64,000 nt of DNA from Polynucleobacter sp. MWH-UH23A (GTDB lineage: Bacteria; Pseudomonadota; Gammaproteobacteria; Burkholderiales; Burkholderiaceae), in contig NZ_CP099572.1 of NCBI RefSeq assembly GCF_040409805.1, positions 1,178,001 through 1,242,000 on the forward strand, written 5' to 3'. Each line of letters begins with the position of its first letter. Positions within the stretch are counted from its first letter, which is position 1. The notes under the pieces were generated by a model that saw nothing but the letters and a program-made list of their open reading frames with translations, was not told the DNA's origin and ran no database searches. Made by a program: the position numbers and the translations under genes. Of this stretch, positions 55,206 through 64,000 are shown piece after piece.

Positions 55206-55781
55206 ATGCGTAAGTTTTTTGCCTTATTCATTTTTGCGTTTACTTGTTTTACAACTCAAGCAGCTATCGCTGGTCCGAGGGTGGAATTTAAAACCACGAT
55301 GGGCAACTTTGTTGTCGAATTAGATGATGTTAAAGCCCCCAAAACTACAGCTAACTTTCTGAACTACGTGAAGAGCGGTTTTTATAATGGCACCATTTTT
55401 CATCGTGTTATTGATGGCTTCATGATTCAAGGTGGTGGCTTTACACCCAACCTTGTACAAAAGCCTACTGATGCACCAGTTGTGTCTGAGGCAAATAATG
55501 GACTCAAAAATAATACCTACACCATTGCCATGGCTCGTACCTCTGATCCAGATTCTGCAACCGCTCAGTTCTTTATTAATGTCAAAGACAATGAGGGTCT
55601 GAACTACCCGAACGCTATGGGCAATGGCTACACTGTATTTGGCAAGGTAATTTCTGGCACTCAAACGATTGATGCTATTCGCAAGGTGCCTACTATGGTC
55701 GCCCCTGCGCCACGCATGGGCAGAATGGCTGACGTACCAACCAAGCCAGTTGTGATTGAGTCAGCCGCCATTCTTAAGTAA
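55206..55781 (+). CDS. ppiA: Periplasmic cyclophilin-type peptidyl-prolyl isomerase
   Basis: A 191-residue cyclophilin with a signal peptide (FALFIFAFTCFTTQAAIAGP), so probably periplasmic. It catalyses cis-trans isomerisation of proline peptide bonds. Active-site residues lie in FHRVIDGFMIQGGGF near residue 61, followed by IAMARTSDPDSATAQFFIN near residue 108, where E. coli PpiA has the same pattern. A good ribosome-binding site (TTTTAGGAGTCTTT) precedes the ATG. Confidence 0.93.
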   Translation: MRKFFALFIFAFTCFTTQAAIAGPRVEFKTTMGNFVVELDDVKAPKTTANFLNYVKSGFYNGTIFHRVIDGFMIQGGGFTPNLVQKPTDAPVVSEANNGLKNNTYTIAMARTSDPDSATAQFFINVKDNEGLNYPNAMGNGYTVFGKVISGTQTIDAIRKVPTMVAPAPRMGRMADVPTKPVVIESAAILK

Positions 55782-55798
55782 GGGGTAGGGTAAGCGTC

Positions 55799-57634
55799 AT
55801 GATTTTGCTTGATGACGCGCAAAGCACGGCCGCCAATCCATCCAGTCGAGTCTATGACGCGCTCTTAAATTATTGGTGCGCTCTTCCTAGTGGCGATCCG
55901 GAAGCCGATCTTCGAGCAGTCAACGATTGCTTAGAAGAAATATCGCTTGCATTAAGCAAAGGGCAATATCTGGTTGCTGCTTTCGCATATGAAATGGGTC
56001 GGTTAGTCCATCGTCTTCCGCAACCTAATCAAGAGTCACAGGAAGCAACAAACCCTCACCCTCTGATTGAGGTTTGGGCTTTTAAGGATTACCAAAAGCT
56101 CTCTAAAGAGCAAATGGATAGCTACATTGCGACTGAATTAAAAGCATTATCAAATATGGAACAACTCTCCGGGATAATGCATCTTGAAGACTCCATGGAT
56201 GAAACTCGCTTTTGCGAAGATATCGAGAAGATACAAGAATATATTCGCAGCGGCGATAGCTATCAAATTAACCATACCTATCGCATCAATGGCAATGTCT
56301 ACGGCGCCCCATTAGCCCTTTACAGTCGTTTGCGTAAGCGCCAGCCAGGACGATTTGGCGCCTATATTGCAAAAGACAATCACTACATACTCTCACAGTC
56401 GCCAGAATTATTTATTGAACGCCAGGGAAATACTTTAAAAGCGAAGCCCATGAAAGGCACTGCTAGCGCCCTATCAGATACAGCGAACTCCTTATCAGAC
56501 GACCCCAAGAATCAGGCAGAAAATGTCATGATTGTGGATCTATTGCGTAATGATTTAAGTCGTATCTGTTTACCCAATACGGTGAAAGTACCTCATTTAT
56601 TTCAGGTGGCCAGACATGGCGATGTATTGCAGATGACCTCCACTGTGCAAGGACAAATAAAGCCAGAAGTAAGGCTGTATGACATTTTGAACGCTGTTTT
56701 TCCTTGTGGCTCTGTTACAGGCGCGCCCAAGAAACGCAGCATGGAGATTATTCAGGAGCTTGAACAGTCCGATAGAGGCTACTACTGTGGCGCCTTGGGG
56801 TGGCTAGATCCGAACGGCGACTTTGCTTTTAGCGTTCCCATTAGAACCATTGAAATAGAGAGGGATTCACCATCTCAATCAATGAAATTTACCCTAGGCG
56901 TTGGTGCTGGCATCACGATTGATTCCGATGCGAAACAAGAGTGGCATGAGTGTCATATTAAATCCGCATTCTTAACGGAGCTACCAAGCAATACTGGAAT
57001 ATTTGAAACAATTGCCGTTCTAAATAAGACACCTCAACGACTTGAATCACACTTAGATCGAATGCTAAGCTCGGCAACCGCTCTACGCATCCCCTTTGAT
57101 AAAAAGAAGGCTCAGGCAGTTGTTTTGAATGCATGCGCCTGCTTGGATCAAGATCTTCTCACGCGCTTAAGACTTGACCTTGCCGTCAACGGCGATTTAA
57201 GCACTCAATGCGCTACTCTTGATCAAATTAATGAACCGGTCAAGATTTTTTGGGCAAAAGATATTCTGACAAGCGACTGCGTCATGAATTCTGGCAACCC
57301 TCTATTAGCGCATAAAGTCAGCGATCGAGATTTGTACGATGCAGCCTGGCAGCAAGCTGTGAAGTTAGGTGGATTTGATGCACTTTTTGTGAATGAAAAA
57401 GGCTTTGTTACTGAAGGCGGGAGAAGCAGCATATTTATCAAGCCCCCTATTGGTAATGAATGGCTTACACCACCCCTTTCTGCAGGAGTGTTGCCTGGAG
57501 TCATGAGAGAGGCTTTACTCTCCGACCCTAGCCTTAATGCCCGTGAAGCCAACCTGACTATTCAGGATGTCTTAATGGCGAAAGAGATTATGCTTAGCAA
57601 TGCCCTTCGAGGCGCCATTAAAGCCCATTTCTAG
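55799..57634 (+). CDS. pabB: Fused aminodeoxychorismate synthase component I and lyase (PabB-PabC)
   Basis: A 611-residue fusion for p-aminobenzoate synthesis. Residues to about 400 form the chorismate-binding PabB domain, with KAKPMKGTASALSDTANSL near residue 219, MIVDLLRNDLSRICLPNTV near residue 243 and VFPCGSVTGAPKKRSMEIIQ near residue 300. From about residue 400 the protein is a branched-chain aminotransferase-fold PabC lyase, with GIFETIAVLNKTPQRLESHL and EGGRSSIFIK. This pairing converts chorismate to PABA with the separate glutaminase PabA, which is not in the window. Confidence 0.93.
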   Translation: MILLDDAQSTAANPSSRVYDALLNYWCALPSGDPEADLRAVNDCLEEISLALSKGQYLVAAFAYEMGRLVHRLPQPNQESQEATNPHPLIEVWAFKDYQKLSKEQMDSYIATELKALSNMEQLSGIMHLEDSMDETRFCEDIEKIQEYIRSGDSYQINHTYRINGNVYGAPLALYSRLRKRQPGRFGAYIAKDNHYILSQSPELFIERQGNTLKAKPMKGTASALSDTANSLSDDPKNQAENVMIVDLLRNDLSRICLPNTVKVPHLFQVARHGDVLQMTSTVQGQIKPEVRLYDILNAVFPCGSVTGAPKKRSMEIIQELEQSDRGYYCGALGWLDPNGDFAFSVPIRTIEIERDSPSQSMKFTLGVGAGITIDSDAKQEWHECHIKSAFLTELPSNTGIFETIAVLNKTPQRLESHLDRMLSSATALRIPFDKKKAQAVVLNACACLDQDLLTRLRLDLAVNGDLSTQCATLDQINEPVKIFWAKDILTSDCVMNSGNPLLAHKVSDRDLYDAAWQQAVKLGGFDALFVNEKGFVTEGGRSSIFIKPPIGNEWLTPPLSAGVLPGVMREALLSDPSLNAREANLTIQDVLMAKEIMLSNALRGAIKAHF

Positions 57635-57643
57635 AAAGTATTC

Positions 57644-58198
57644 ATGAAGTACTGTCCCAACTGCGCAACCAAAATCACGGTAAAAATACCAGCCGATGAT
57701 TCGCGTGAGCGACATGTGTGTGAAGCATGCGGAAGCATTCATTATCAAAACCCTAGAAACGTTGTTGGTAGCATTCCTATTTTTGGTGACAAGGTTTTAC
57801 TTTGTCGCCGCGCTATTGAGCCTCGCCACGGTTATTGGACGCTACCTGCTGGCTTTATGGAGTTGGGTGAAAGTACTAGCGATGGTGCCGCTCGCGAAAC
57901 ATTTGAAGAGGCTGGCGCAATTGTTCAAATTGGCCCGCTCTATTCATTACTGAATGTCCCCCATGCAGAGCAAGTGCATTTGTTTTATCTCGCAACCATG
58001 AAGACGCCTGATTTTTCAGCTGGAGAAGAGAGCTTAGAAGTCGCTTTATTTGATGAAAAAGAAATTCCATGGAGCGATCTTGCCTTTCCAACGGTGAAGC
58101 AGACTCTTGAGTGGTTTTTTGCTGATCGCGCTTCTGGAGCGTTGAATAGCGAGTTTAATGTGCGCAGTCGAGACGTCTTGCGCTCCGAGAAAATCTAA
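57644..58198 (+). CDS. Zinc-ribbon Nudix hydrolase
   Basis: A 184-residue Nudix hydrolase. The N-terminus has a zinc ribbon (YCPNC at residue 3 and CEACG near residue 27). The Nudix box is GFMELGESTSDGAARETFEE near residue 70, which binds the catalytic metal. Nudix enzymes cleave nucleoside-diphosphate-linked substrates such as NADH or ADP-ribose; the substrate cannot be read here. The layout resembles the NudC-like/YjaD architecture but is shorter. It follows pabB by nine bases. Confidence 0.9.
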   Translation: MKYCPNCATKITVKIPADDSRERHVCEACGSIHYQNPRNVVGSIPIFGDKVLLCRRAIEPRHGYWTLPAGFMELGESTSDGAARETFEEAGAIVQIGPLYSLLNVPHAEQVHLFYLATMKTPDFSAGEESLEVALFDEKEIPWSDLAFPTVKQTLEWFFADRASGALNSEFNVRSRDVLRSEKI

Positions 58199-58219
58199 AT
58201 CATTTGGATTGCCTAGTAG

Positions 58220-58957
58220 ATGAGTCAAATTTCTTGGCTTGGTCCCCATGACTCCTTTCCCAATCCTCTGCTAACCCCAGACCCAGACCAAAGTGTTCCT
58301 GGTCTGGTTGCAGTTAGCGAGCGTATTTATCCCAACCAATTACTGAAGGCATACAAGCTAGGTATCTTTCCATGGTACTCAGATGAACAACCAGTACTGT
58401 GGTGGTCTCCTGACCCACGAATGGTTTTAAAGCCCAATGATTTTCACTGTAGCGAGTCCCTTAAAAAAAGTATTCGTCATTTTTGCCAAGATGCCCAATC
58501 TGCGCTTTTGGTTGATGCAGACTTTGGAGCAGTGATCCGTGCATGCGCAACAAGCACTCGCAAAGATCAAGATGGCACCTGGATCACCCATGAAATCATG
58601 GATGCCTACGCCTCCATTCATGAGCAAGGCTATGCTCACTCAATTGCTATTATGGAAAACGGTGCAATGATTGGTGGCTTATATTGCGTTGCTATCGGCA
58701 CCATGGTTTACGGAGAATCAATGTTTAGTCGCAAGCCCAATGCATCCAAGCTAGCCCTAGCGGCACTGAGCGCTTGGTGCATTCAGAATCACGTGGCAAT
58801 GATTGACTGCCAACAAGAAACAAGCCACTTACGCTCAATGGGCGCTAAACCCATACCACTTCTAGACTTTTTACAAGAACTGCAAGCTTCTGTAAATCAA
58901 TCTAATATTGTTAAACCCTGGAAATTTGATAAGCAAATATTGACGCACTGGTTATGA
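58220..58957 (+). CDS. aat: Leucyl/phenylalanyl-tRNA-protein transferase
   Basis: Aat transfers Leu or Phe from aminoacyl-tRNA to N-terminal Arg or Lys of proteins, marking them for ClpS-ClpAP degradation. The 245-residue protein has the family blocks [20 protein letters not shown] near residue 43 and [20 protein letters not shown] near residue 119, plus [20 protein letters not shown] near residue 152. Its stop overlaps the bpt start by four bases (ATGA). Confidence 0.96.
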   Translation: MSQISWLGPHDSFPNPLLTPDPDQSVPGLVAVSERIYPNQLLKAYKLGIFPWYSDEQPVLWWSPDPRMVLKPNDFHCSESLKKSIRHFCQDAQSALLVDADFGAVIRACATSTRKDQDGTWITHEIMDAYASIHEQGYAHSIAIMENGAMIGGLYCVAIGTMVYGESMFSRKPNASKLALAALSAWCIQNHVAMIDCQQETSHLRSMGAKPIPLLDFLQELQASVNQSNIVKPWKFDKQILTHWL

Positions 58958-59700
58958 CACGCTTAAAAGAGCTACCCCTCACAACCTTACAGTTTTATGC
59001 GACTGCACCCTATCCATGCAGTTACCTACCTGATAAAACTGCACGCTCACAAGTTGCGACGCCATCCCATTTGATTCATGCGGATGTGTATAACGAACTC
59101 ATTCATGCTGGCTTTCGTCGGAGCGGCTTGTATACATACCGGCCGTATTGCGATTCATGCAAAGCATGCATTGCTACACGTGTTCTAGTAAATCAATTTA
59201 GCCCCAACCGTAGTCAACGGCGTGCTTGGAAGAAACACTCTGGTCTTCAAGCATCAGTTTTGAATCTTGGGTATCAAGAAGAGCACTACCAGCTATATCA
59301 ACGTTATCAAAATGAACGTCACTCTGGTGGCGATATGGATAGCGACGATCAAGATCAGTACATGCAGTTCTTACTGCAAAGTAGAGTTAATTCACGTATC
59401 GTCGAATTTAGGGATGGTCGGAACGACCCCCATCCAGGCAGATTGCGCATGGTCAGCATGATTGACATTTTGGAGCATGGCATCTCTTCGGTATATACCT
59501 TCTACGATGCATCTGATAGTGCGGCTAGCTTTGGCAGTTACAGCATCTTATGGCAAATTGAGCAAGCACGAATACTGAATCTACCCTACCTCTACTTGGG
59601 CTACTACATCAAGGACAGCGAGAAGATGTCCTATAAAGCAAAGTATCAGCCGATGGAGGGACTCATAGAGGATCATTGGCAGAAGCTGACTGGTTCATAA
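58954..59700 (+). CDS. bpt: Aspartate/glutamate leucyltransferase (Bpt)
   Basis: Bpt transfers leucine from tRNA to N-terminal Asp or Glu, complementing Aat in the bacterial N-degron pathway. The 248-residue protein is homologous to eukaryotic arginyl-tRNA transferase. Its cysteine-rich start is seen in [17 protein letters not shown] near residue 21, and [15 protein letters not shown] near residue 62; the C-terminal [20 protein letters not shown] is typical. Overlap with aat and the 8-base gap to pyrD suggest one transcript. Confidence 0.95.
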   Translation: MTRLKELPLTTLQFYATAPYPCSYLPDKTARSQVATPSHLIHADVYNELIHAGFRRSGLYTYRPYCDSCKACIATRVLVNQFSPNRSQRRAWKKHSGLQASVLNLGYQEEHYQLYQRYQNERHSGGDMDSDDQDQYMQFLLQSRVNSRIVEFRDGRNDPHPGRLRMVSMIDILEHGISSVYTFYDASDSAASFGSYSILWQIEQARILNLPYLYLGYYIKDSEKMSYKAKYQPMEGLIEDHWQKLTGS

Positions 59701-59708
59701 TATCTGCC

Positions 59709-60743
59709 ATGATCGATCGCTACTCACTTTTACGTCCCTGGCTCTTTTGCTTAGACCCAGAGCAAGCACATAATCTCACGCTTACCAATTTAGATCGCGC
59801 GCAACGTTGGGGTTTGCTGGATAAATTAGTTAGCAAGCCAATTGCTGATCCCCAACGTGTTTGTGGAATAAATTTTCCAAATCCGGTTGGCTTGGCTGCA
59901 GGCTTAGATAAAGACGGTAAGCACATTGACGCATTGGCCGCTCTCGGCTTTGGCTTCTTAGAAATTGGCACTGTTACTCCCCGGCCTCAACCAGGTAATC
60001 CCAAGCCTCGTATGTTTCGCCTGCCTGAAGCTCAGGCCATTATTAACCGTATGGGCTTTAACAATGATGGTGTTGAGGCTTGCGTTGCCAGAGTACGCAA
60101 ATCTCGTTACTGGCAAAGCGGTGGCGTACTAGGGCTCAATATTGGCAAGAACGCTAACACCCCTATAGAGGAAGCCTCCAATGATTACGTGATTTGCATG
60201 GAAGCAGTCTACGATATCGCGACTTACATCACCGTCAACATTTCATCACCTAACACCAAAAATCTTCGTGCGCTTCAAGGCGAAGATATGTTGCGCAACC
60301 TCCTTCGCAATCTTGATGATGCAAGAAAACGCTTGAGTGATCGCACCAGCATTCGTAAACCTGTATTTCTAAAAATCGCGCCAGATCTTGATCAAGATGA
60401 TATTCATTTAATTGCCGATTTATTAGTTGAGTTTGGTATGGATGCCGTCATTGCTACCAACACAACTATTGCTCGCGATGCGGTTCAGGGCATTGAACAT
60501 GGAGATGAAGCAGGCGGTCTTTCAGGAGCACCCGTTCGGGCCGCATCCAATGCCGTCATCAAATCCCTTAAAGCTCATCTTGGCGACCGCCTACCTATCA
60601 TCGGTGTTGGCGGCATTCTGTCTGGCGCAGATGCCAGGGAAAAAATTAGGTCTGGAGCTAGCCTCGTTCAAGTCTATAGTGGCTTAATCTACAGGGGGCC
60701 CGACCTCGTCAACGAGTGCGCAAAAGCCTTAAGAAGCGCCTAA
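59709..60743 (+). CDS. pyrD: Dihydroorotate dehydrogenase (quinone)
   Basis: Class 2 membrane-associated flavoenzyme oxidising dihydroorotate to orotate with quinone as acceptor. About 344 residues. The N-terminal helix [20 protein letters not shown] is the quinone-site helix of class 2. FMN and substrate motifs are [19 protein letters not shown] near residue 58, the catalytic Ser region [16 protein letters not shown] near residue 176, and [20 protein letters not shown] near residue 299. The ATG at 59709 is chosen over an in-frame start within bpt. No clear intrinsic terminator follows. Confidence 0.96.
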   Translation: MIDRYSLLRPWLFCLDPEQAHNLTLTNLDRAQRWGLLDKLVSKPIADPQRVCGINFPNPVGLAAGLDKDGKHIDALAALGFGFLEIGTVTPRPQPGNPKPRMFRLPEAQAIINRMGFNNDGVEACVARVRKSRYWQSGGVLGLNIGKNANTPIEEASNDYVICMEAVYDIATYITVNISSPNTKNLRALQGEDMLRNLLRNLDDARKRLSDRTSIRKPVFLKIAPDLDQDDIHLIADLLVEFGMDAVIATNTTIARDAVQGIEHGDEAGGLSGAPVRAASNAVIKSLKAHLGDRLPIIGVGGILSGADAREKIRSGASLVQVYSGLIYRGPDLVNECAKALRSA

Positions 60744-60797
60744 TTTGGGTTTTTAGACTCACCCCTGCCCCAAGCCACCCCAATTTTGGACGTGTAC

Positions 60798-60856
60798 ATC
60801 AGTAAAAACTGATTTCACAATATGCAATATGGCCTGAAATCGCTACAATAGGCCCT
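60798..60856 (+). promoter_or_regulatory. iclR promoter region with clustered repeats, possibly leaderless
   Basis: The segment holds an inverted repeat ATCAGT-AAAA-ACTGAT (60798-60813). It also has inverted arms GATTTCA and TGAAATC (60811-60817 and 60835-60841) around two tandem copies of CAATATG (60818-60831), and then a -10-like TACAAT (60844-60849) seven bases before the iclR ATG. No -35 consensus is at the right distance, which suggests an activator or autoregulation. Confidence 0.55.
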
Positions 60857-61681
60857 ATGAATACCAGCAAATCTGTCAAAGACTCCAAAAATACTGGGGA
60901 GGTTGCTAAGACTGCCATCCAAGTAGTTGATCGGATGATGAATTTGCTCGACGCCTTGGCGGAGCATGAAGAATCATGCAGCCTTAAAAGCTTGGCGGAA
61001 CAAACTGGCCTTCATCCTTCCACGGCTCACCGCATTTTGAATGACATGGTTGCCTGTCGCTTAGTTGAGCGAGGAGATGGTGGCACCTATCGCCTAGGAC
61101 TTAAGTTATTGGAACTAGGAAATCTAGTTAAAGCCAGACTTTCTGTTCGCGAGGCAGCACAAGGGCCAATGCGCACCCTTCATAAACTAACTGGTGAGAC
61201 CGTAAATCTCTCCGTGCGCCAGGGTGATGAAATCGTTTATGTGGACAGGGCTTATAGCGAACGTTCAGGAATGCAGGTTGTTCGCGCTATTGGTGGTCGC
61301 GCGCCCCTCCATCTCACCTCAGTTGGAAAACTCTTTTTAGCAAGCGATGATGCCAATCAGGTTCGCGCCTATGTCACCCGTACAGGACTATCTGGTCACA
61401 CTCGCAATAGCATTACCGATTTAGCGAAATTAGAAACTGAACTAAATCATGTCCGCAGAGTTGGTAGTGCCCGCGATGACGAGGAATTGGAGCTTGGAGT
61501 TAGCTGCCTTGCTGCGGCTATATTGGACGATACCGGTAAATTAGTCGCAGGATTATCCCTAAGCGCCCCCACTGACCGTATTCAAGCTGATTGGTTGCGA
61601 TCACTACAGGATACTGCCCTACAAATCTCTAAGGGCATGGGTTACAAACCCAAATCAACCGAGCCAGGCAGCTCGGTCTAA
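60857..61681 (+). CDS. IclR-family transcriptional regulator
   Basis: A 274-residue regulator. The winged-helix domain includes KSLAEQTGLHPSTAHRILND near residue 45, with the recognition helix at HPSTAHRIL. The C-terminal effector domain holds YVDRAYSERSGMQVVRAIGG near residue 130, PLHLTSVGKLFLAS near residue 152 and LGVSCLAAAILDD near residue 217. Effector and targets are unknown. The ATG lies seven bases after a TACAAT -10-like element, and no good ribosome-binding site is present. The end carries a seven-pair inverted repeat within codons (61658-61677). Confidence 0.92.
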   Translation: MNTSKSVKDSKNTGEVAKTAIQVVDRMMNLLDALAEHEESCSLKSLAEQTGLHPSTAHRILNDMVACRLVERGDGGTYRLGLKLLELGNLVKARLSVREAAQGPMRTLHKLTGETVNLSVRQGDEIVYVDRAYSERSGMQVVRAIGGRAPLHLTSVGKLFLASDDANQVRAYVTRTGLSGHTRNSITDLAKLETELNHVRRVGSARDDEELELGVSCLAAAILDDTGKLVAGLSLSAPTDRIQADWLRSLQDTALQISKGMGYKPKSTEPGSSV

Positions 61682-61691
61682 GCAATCTTCT

Positions 61692-62693
61692 TTACATCAA
61701 ACGACGTATTGGCTGAGCGCCTGATGGCATACGCTCATACCAATCGCGCACACGAACCGCATCGGCAAAACGTGACTGCGTTCCTACAGAATCCAAGAAG
61801 ATCAATAACAAGGGTGTATTGTTAATTCTTGCTTGCATCACCAAACATTTTCCAGCAGCATTAATAAAGCCTGTTTTTTGCAAACCAATATCCATATCAC
61901 CGGATCGCACTAAACGATTGGTGTTCATAAACTTTTGAGGACGCTTTGCAATCACCATCGTTAAATCCGGCCAAGTGGAATACTCTCGTATCAATTTGTA
62001 TTGATACGCTGCATTCACCATGCGGGTTAAATCTTCTGCGGTAGCGACATTTTCACTAAGCAATCCGGTTGGATCGGCAAAGTGAGAATGATCCATCCCT
62101 AATTCTTTAGCCTTGCGATTCATGGCATCAACAAAGGCGGGTATACCGCCTGGGTAGTTGCGCCCCAAAGTGTATGCAGCGCGATTCTCAGAGGACATGA
62201 GAGCTAAATGCAATGCATCCTCACGAGACATTGCCGTCCCTTCGGCTAAACGAGAGCGACGATAAATATGCGCATCTTCAGCGTTAATGACAATTGTTTC
62301 ATCTAGAGGCAATTTAGAATCCAAAACTACCATTGCTGTCATCAACTTTGTGATCGATGCAATTGGCAAACTTACTTTTGGGTTCTTTTCAAAGTAAACC
62401 TCTTTGGTGTCTTGGTTAACCACCATCGCAACGCTTGATTTCAAACTCAGATCATCATGCTGTCCACGCAGACCGAGTGCTGTAGCAAATGAAGGTGGTG
62501 CGGCTACTTCCGGCGCATTTGCGCGGGTTACTGTAACACGAACTGTTTTGGGTTTTTTGGGAGACTTAACTACAACCTTATTGGTCTTGGTTTGCTTATC
62601 TTTATCTTTGCTGGCAGCATAGGCTGGCGCAACGGACGCACCACAAGTAAGAGCAAAGATCACAGAAAACAAGCAAATTCGATTCAAGCGCAT
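61692..62693 (-). CDS. pbpG: D-alanyl-D-alanine endopeptidase (PBP7-type)
   Basis: Periplasmic low-molecular-weight penicillin-binding protein, 333 residues, hydrolysing peptidoglycan crosslinks or stem peptides. A signal peptide (ICLFSVIFALTCGASVAPAYA) precedes a Lys-rich linker. The catalytic triad motifs are SITKLMTAM (SxxK) near residue 126, SSENRAAYTLG (SxN) near residue 181 and LQKTGFINAAGKC (KTG) near residue 282. Length and order of motifs fit E. coli PBP7 rather than the longer PBP5-type carboxypeptidases. Confidence 0.93.
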   Translation of the reverse strand: MRLNRICLFSVIFALTCGASVAPAYAASKDKDKQTKTNKVVVKSPKKPKTVRVTVTRANAPEVAAPPSFATALGLRGQHDDLSLKSSVAMVVNQDTKEVYFEKNPKVSLPIASITKLMTAMVVLDSKLPLDETIVINAEDAHIYRRSRLAEGTAMSREDALHLALMSSENRAAYTLGRNYPGGIPAFVDAMNRKAKELGMDHSHFADPTGLLSENVATAEDLTRMVNAAYQYKLIREYSTWPDLTMVIAKRPQKFMNTNRLVRSGDMDIGLQKTGFINAAGKCLVMQARINNTPLLLIFLDSVGTQSRFADAVRVRDWYERMPSGAQPIRRLM

Positions 62694-62784
62694 CCCAAAA
62701 AGACCTTCAAATAACTTTCAACATACGGAATGATAAATACTTTCTAGACCAATAAAGGAATTATTCCGCCCCCAATTTCGCCCT

Positions 62785-63672
62785 TTATTCAGCAATGGTA
62801 GCGACTGTATTGTTTTGACGGGCATTCACGAGCACCACGCCGGTCATCGTTAGGCACAATCCTAGGGCCATCATGAGCGTAAATGGCTCATCAAATAAGA
62901 ACCATGCCATCAGAGCCGTAGTTGGCGGCGTTAAGTACAAGAGACTCGTTACCTTGGTTGCCGCACCCTTGCGAATCATCATGAAGAGTAGACTAATTGA
63001 ACCAATCGATAGAGGGAAAACAGCCCATAGCAGAGCCGTAATGACCGAGGCATTCCAGACCATTACCCCGCTCTCAAAGAAATACATACAAAAGAAACAT
63101 AAGACAGCCGATACACCAAATTGAATTGAGGAACCGGCTCGCAAATCAAAAACTGGGCAATATTTCTTTTGGTAGAGCGTGCCAAATGTGATCGACAGCA
63201 GCGCAATAAATGCGAGCACATAACTTGCAAACGGAATGTGTGCAAAACCAATCTTTTCTACCACCACTAAGGCAACGCCGGCAAACCCGAAACATAAACC
63301 GATCCATTGGCGTGGCGTGACCTTCTCTGAGATCCATGCCGCAAACCATGCAGTTAATATTGGTTGCAATCCAACAATAATTGCCACCAATCCAGCTGTC
63401 ATCCCAAGCCTGACGGCAAACCATACACCAAGTAAATATCCAAACTGCAGCAAAATGCCCGCAATCGCAATATGTTTTATCTGCGCCCAACTGGGCCAAG
63501 TGATGCGCCAGACCAAACTCAAGGCAATCATCGCCGCTAGCACCCCACTAAAGCGCCAAAATAGAAAAGTCGCTGGTTCAACGTATGGCATGGCTAGACG
63601 CGCAATCACAAACCCTGTACTCCAAATCAACACAAAAATGGGTGCAATAAAACTGTCTAAGCCTGGCTTCAT
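62785..63672 (-). CDS. EamA-family (DMT superfamily) transporter
   Basis: A 295-residue inner-membrane protein with about ten membrane helices, in two EamA repeats. The first opens FVLIWSTGFVIARLAMPYVE near residue 13, and the second ends in LYLTPPTTALMAWFLFDEPF near residue 242. Drug/metabolite transporters of this type export amino acids, nucleosides or other metabolites; substrate is unknown. It is monocistronic, facing away from the phasin gene. Confidence 0.9.
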   Translation of the reverse strand: MKPGLDSFIAPIFVLIWSTGFVIARLAMPYVEPATFLFWRFSGVLAAMIALSLVWRITWPSWAQIKHIAIAGILLQFGYLLGVWFAVRLGMTAGLVAIIVGLQPILTAWFAAWISEKVTPRQWIGLCFGFAGVALVVVEKIGFAHIPFASYVLAFIALLSITFGTLYQKKYCPVFDLRAGSSIQFGVSAVLCFFCMYFFESGVMVWNASVITALLWAVFPLSIGSISLLFMMIRKGAATKVTSLLYLTPPTTALMAWFLFDEPFTLMMALGLCLTMTGVVLVNARQNNTVATIAE

Positions 63673-63887
63673 GAATAACTTACTGAAAATATTGAATTTT
63701 TTAACTTAATCTCTCATTTTAGGCTTTTTCAAATGGACCCCGCCGATAGCCAATCCATATCTACAGACCTTAATGAATGATGCGACGCAATATACAGGCT
63801 TTATAATTGTCCGCATAAGTTAGTTGATCCAATTTCCTCAAAGGGTCATACTGAAACAAGTAGCCTAGCCCAAAGAAAGGGTCTGAA

Positions 63888-64000
63888 ATGAACTTAACTC
63901 CAGAACAAATCGCAGCAGCACAAAAAGCCAACTTAGAAACCCTGAGCGGCTTAACAAATCAAGCGTTGCAAAGTATCGAGAAATTAGTTGAACTCAATTT
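63888..64000 (+). CDS. Phasin family protein, 5' part
   Basis: The first 37 codons of a gene that runs out of the window. It starts [20 protein letters not shown], the typical opening of the phasin (PHA granule-associated) family in Burkholderiales. These proteins coat polyhydroxyalkanoate granules or act in stress. AAAGAAAGGG lies just upstream of the ATG as a ribosome-binding site. The 215-base region before it contains a perfect TATAAT (63802-63807) without a clear -35. Confidence 0.85.
   Translation, partial: MNLTPEQIAAAQKANLETLSGLTNQALQSIEKLVELN

Noticed and set aside
61658..61677. Seven-pair inverted repeat at the 3' end of iclR as a terminator
   Set aside because: No T-run follows on either strand and the repeat lies inside codons, so it is not supported as an intrinsic terminator.
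63673..63887. Possible tRNA or small RNA in the longest gap
   Set aside because: No cloverleaf-like arms, conserved TTCRA loop or hairpin with T-run was found; only a TATAAT and the phasin ribosome-binding site are visible.

Overview
The window reads as a chromosomal segment of a betaproteobacterium of the Burkholderiales, most likely Polynucleobacter or a close relative. This is inferred from recognisable proteins and gene order: a folC-accD-trpAB-trpF-truA-fimV-asd-leuBDC block, an sdhCDAB-sdhE-gltA block, a DUF2863 protein and a phasin, all in moderately AT-rich DNA. Species cannot be assigned from sequence reading alone. Genes are tightly packed. No rRNA, tRNA, CRISPR array, insertion sequence or prophage is visible, and no gene-free stretch exceeds 300 bases. 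The longest gaps are about 215 bases (63673-63887), 153 bases (46124-46276) and 145 bases (19521-19665).

Layout. 1-7.7 kb holds the end of an ETF:ubiquinone oxidoreductase, glyoxalase I, an acyltransferase-like protein, a DUF1289 protein, the ABC-F protein YbiT, a queuosine-precursor transporter, glutaryl-CoA dehydrogenase, the tRNA 2-selenouridine synthase MnmH and a thioesterase. 7.7-23.6 kb is a sulfur-oxidation island. On the minus strand it reads: persulfide dioxygenase-like enzyme, soxC, soxD, soxY, soxZ, soxA, soxX, soxB, a periplasmic DsrE protein, an exported metallo-beta-lactamase-fold enzyme, a small cytochrome c, three YeeE/YedE transport proteins and a DUF442 protein. Diverging on the plus strand are sulfide:quinone oxidoreductase, a TauE/SafE exporter and molybdate transporter genes modBC.

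23.6-46 kb is a long minus-strand biosynthetic and central-metabolism block: metZ, purF, cvpA, a SPOR protein, folC, accD, trpA, trpB, trpF, truA, a fimV homologue, asd, leuB, leuD, a small lipoprotein, leuC, gltA, sdhE, sdhB, sdhA, sdhD, sdhC and a GntR regulator. The regulator diverges from mdh across a perfect palindrome. 46-61.7 kb carries mostly plus-strand housekeeping genes: mdh, a secreted MliC-like protein, an aminotransferase, a GST, a 3-hydroxyacyl-CoA dehydrogenase, rarA, a cyclophilin, a pabB-pabC fusion, a Nudix hydrolase, aat, bpt, pyrD and an IclR regulator, with yaaA and the DUF2863 gene on the minus strand. The end holds a PBP7-type endopeptidase, an EamA transporter and the start of a phasin gene.

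How it works together (inference). The island would let a heterotroph gain electrons from reduced sulfur. SQR oxidises sulfide to persulfide, the persulfide dioxygenase yields sulfite, TauE may export sulfite or a related anion, and Sox oxidises thiosulfate in the periplasm. ModBC could supply molybdenum for SoxC. The non-coding signals most worth a second look are a four-G-run motif and an inverted repeat upstream of sdhC, the 14-bp palindrome between gntR and mdh, a 15-bp palindrome between the persulfide dioxygenase gene and sqr, a terminator-like hairpin between soxX and soxB, and a possibly leaderless promoter at the iclR gene.
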